Positions 4,947 to 5,080 of a DNA stretch of 5,080 nt are shown here, in pieces; position 1 is the first letter of the stretch; each line of letters opens with the position of its first letter. Source of the stretch: Microcaldota archaeon (GTDB taxonomy: Archaea; Micrarchaeota; Micrarchaeia; Micrarchaeales; Micrarchaeaceae); the NCBI GenBank assembly GCA_021851535.1, contig JAJZDT010000062.1:1-5080 (forward strand). Direction: 5' to 3'. The notes under the pieces are model-generated. The model was not told the origin of the DNA and ran no database searches. It saw nothing but the letters and a program-made list of their open reading frames with translations. The translations under genes were made by a program, and so were the position numbers.

Positions 4947-5080
4947 TCATTCTTTAATATTTTCATTTAAAATTGCAATCAAGTGAGCCTGCAATGTTTC
5001 TGTTGGTTTTTCTGCCAGTAACTCCTGAACAAAAAGCATTGGATCTTTTTTATAACTAATAAATTTTGATAAATGACGTT
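4947..5080 (-). CDS. C-terminal end of an unrecognised protein (partial)
   Basis: On the minus strand one frame stays open from the window edge (first complete codon at 5078) for 43 codons to a TGA at 4947-4949. It encodes a mixed hydrophilic/helical tail containing K-D-P-M-L-F-V-Q-E-L-L and ending L-N-E-N-I-K-E. The other two minus frames are closed by stops within this stretch. Codon choice (AAA, GAA, ATT, TTA) matches the other genes. An internal ATG (the M of D-P-M-L-F) could start a much shorter ORF, but the open frame upstream makes a longer gene beyond 5080 more likely. I do not recognise the family. The D-P-x-x-F-V-x-x-L-L pattern faintly recalls the segment before the ATPase domain of some phage terminases and helicases, but that is too weak to name. 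It is convergent with the tRNA gene. Confidence 0.6.
   Translation of the reverse strand, partial: RHLSKFISYKKDPMLFVQELLAEKPTETLQAHLIAILNENIKE

Noticed and set aside
4930..4965. 9-bp inverted repeat (4930-4938 with 4957-4965) as a terminator hairpin
   Set aside because: It is almost all A/T with an 18-base loop, spans the stop codon of the partial gene, and is not followed by a T-run; likely chance.

Overview
The window is AT-rich, with about one third G+C by eye, and reads as archaeal. The tryptophanyl-tRNA synthetase is of the archaeal/eukaryotic type (A-I-D-Q-D and K-M-S-S-S motifs). The tRNA gene encodes no 3' CCA. The intergenic regions carry TATA-like boxes about 30 bases before the starts instead of bacterial -35/-10 pairs, and Ile and Arg lean on ATA and AGA/AGG codons. 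A low-GC, possibly small-genome archaeon (a DPANN or Thermoplasmata-like lineage) is my guess; no rRNA or other taxonomic marker is present.

Layout: (1) 1-76 is a perfect reverse-complement copy of 186-261 and interrupts the tryptophanyl-tRNA synthetase gene, most likely a fold-back chimera at a contig end. (2) 78-701 (+) is the 3' half of trpS. (3) 717-1598 (-) is a trans-isoprenyl diphosphate synthase for the lipid or quinone isoprenoid pathway. (4) 1599-1680 is a compact divergent promoter region with two TATA-like boxes and a 14-bp palindrome. (5) 1681-3117 (+) is cysteinyl-tRNA synthetase with a TTG start. (6) 3138-4709 (-) is a 14-helix MOP-type polysaccharide/lipid-linked oligosaccharide flippase. 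(7) 4710-4815 is a second divergent promoter region with three 10-bp direct repeats. (8) 4816-4889 (+) is tRNA-Arg(CCG). (9) 4947-5080 (-) is the 3' end of an unrecognised gene.

The genes strictly alternate strand (+ - + - + -), so every junction is convergent (gaps of 15, 20 and 57 bases) or divergent (82 and 106 bases) and there is no operon in view. Functionally this is ordinary housekeeping: three translation genes, one isoprenoid gene and one envelope-glycan transporter, with no shared pathway. I see no CRISPR array, transposon, toxin-antitoxin pair or defence cluster, and no convincing new multi-gene system. The items most worth a second look are the 76-bp fold-back, the symmetric divergent promoter with its palindrome, the two stem mismatches in the tRNA, and the residue changes in the prenyl synthase and CysRS active sites.
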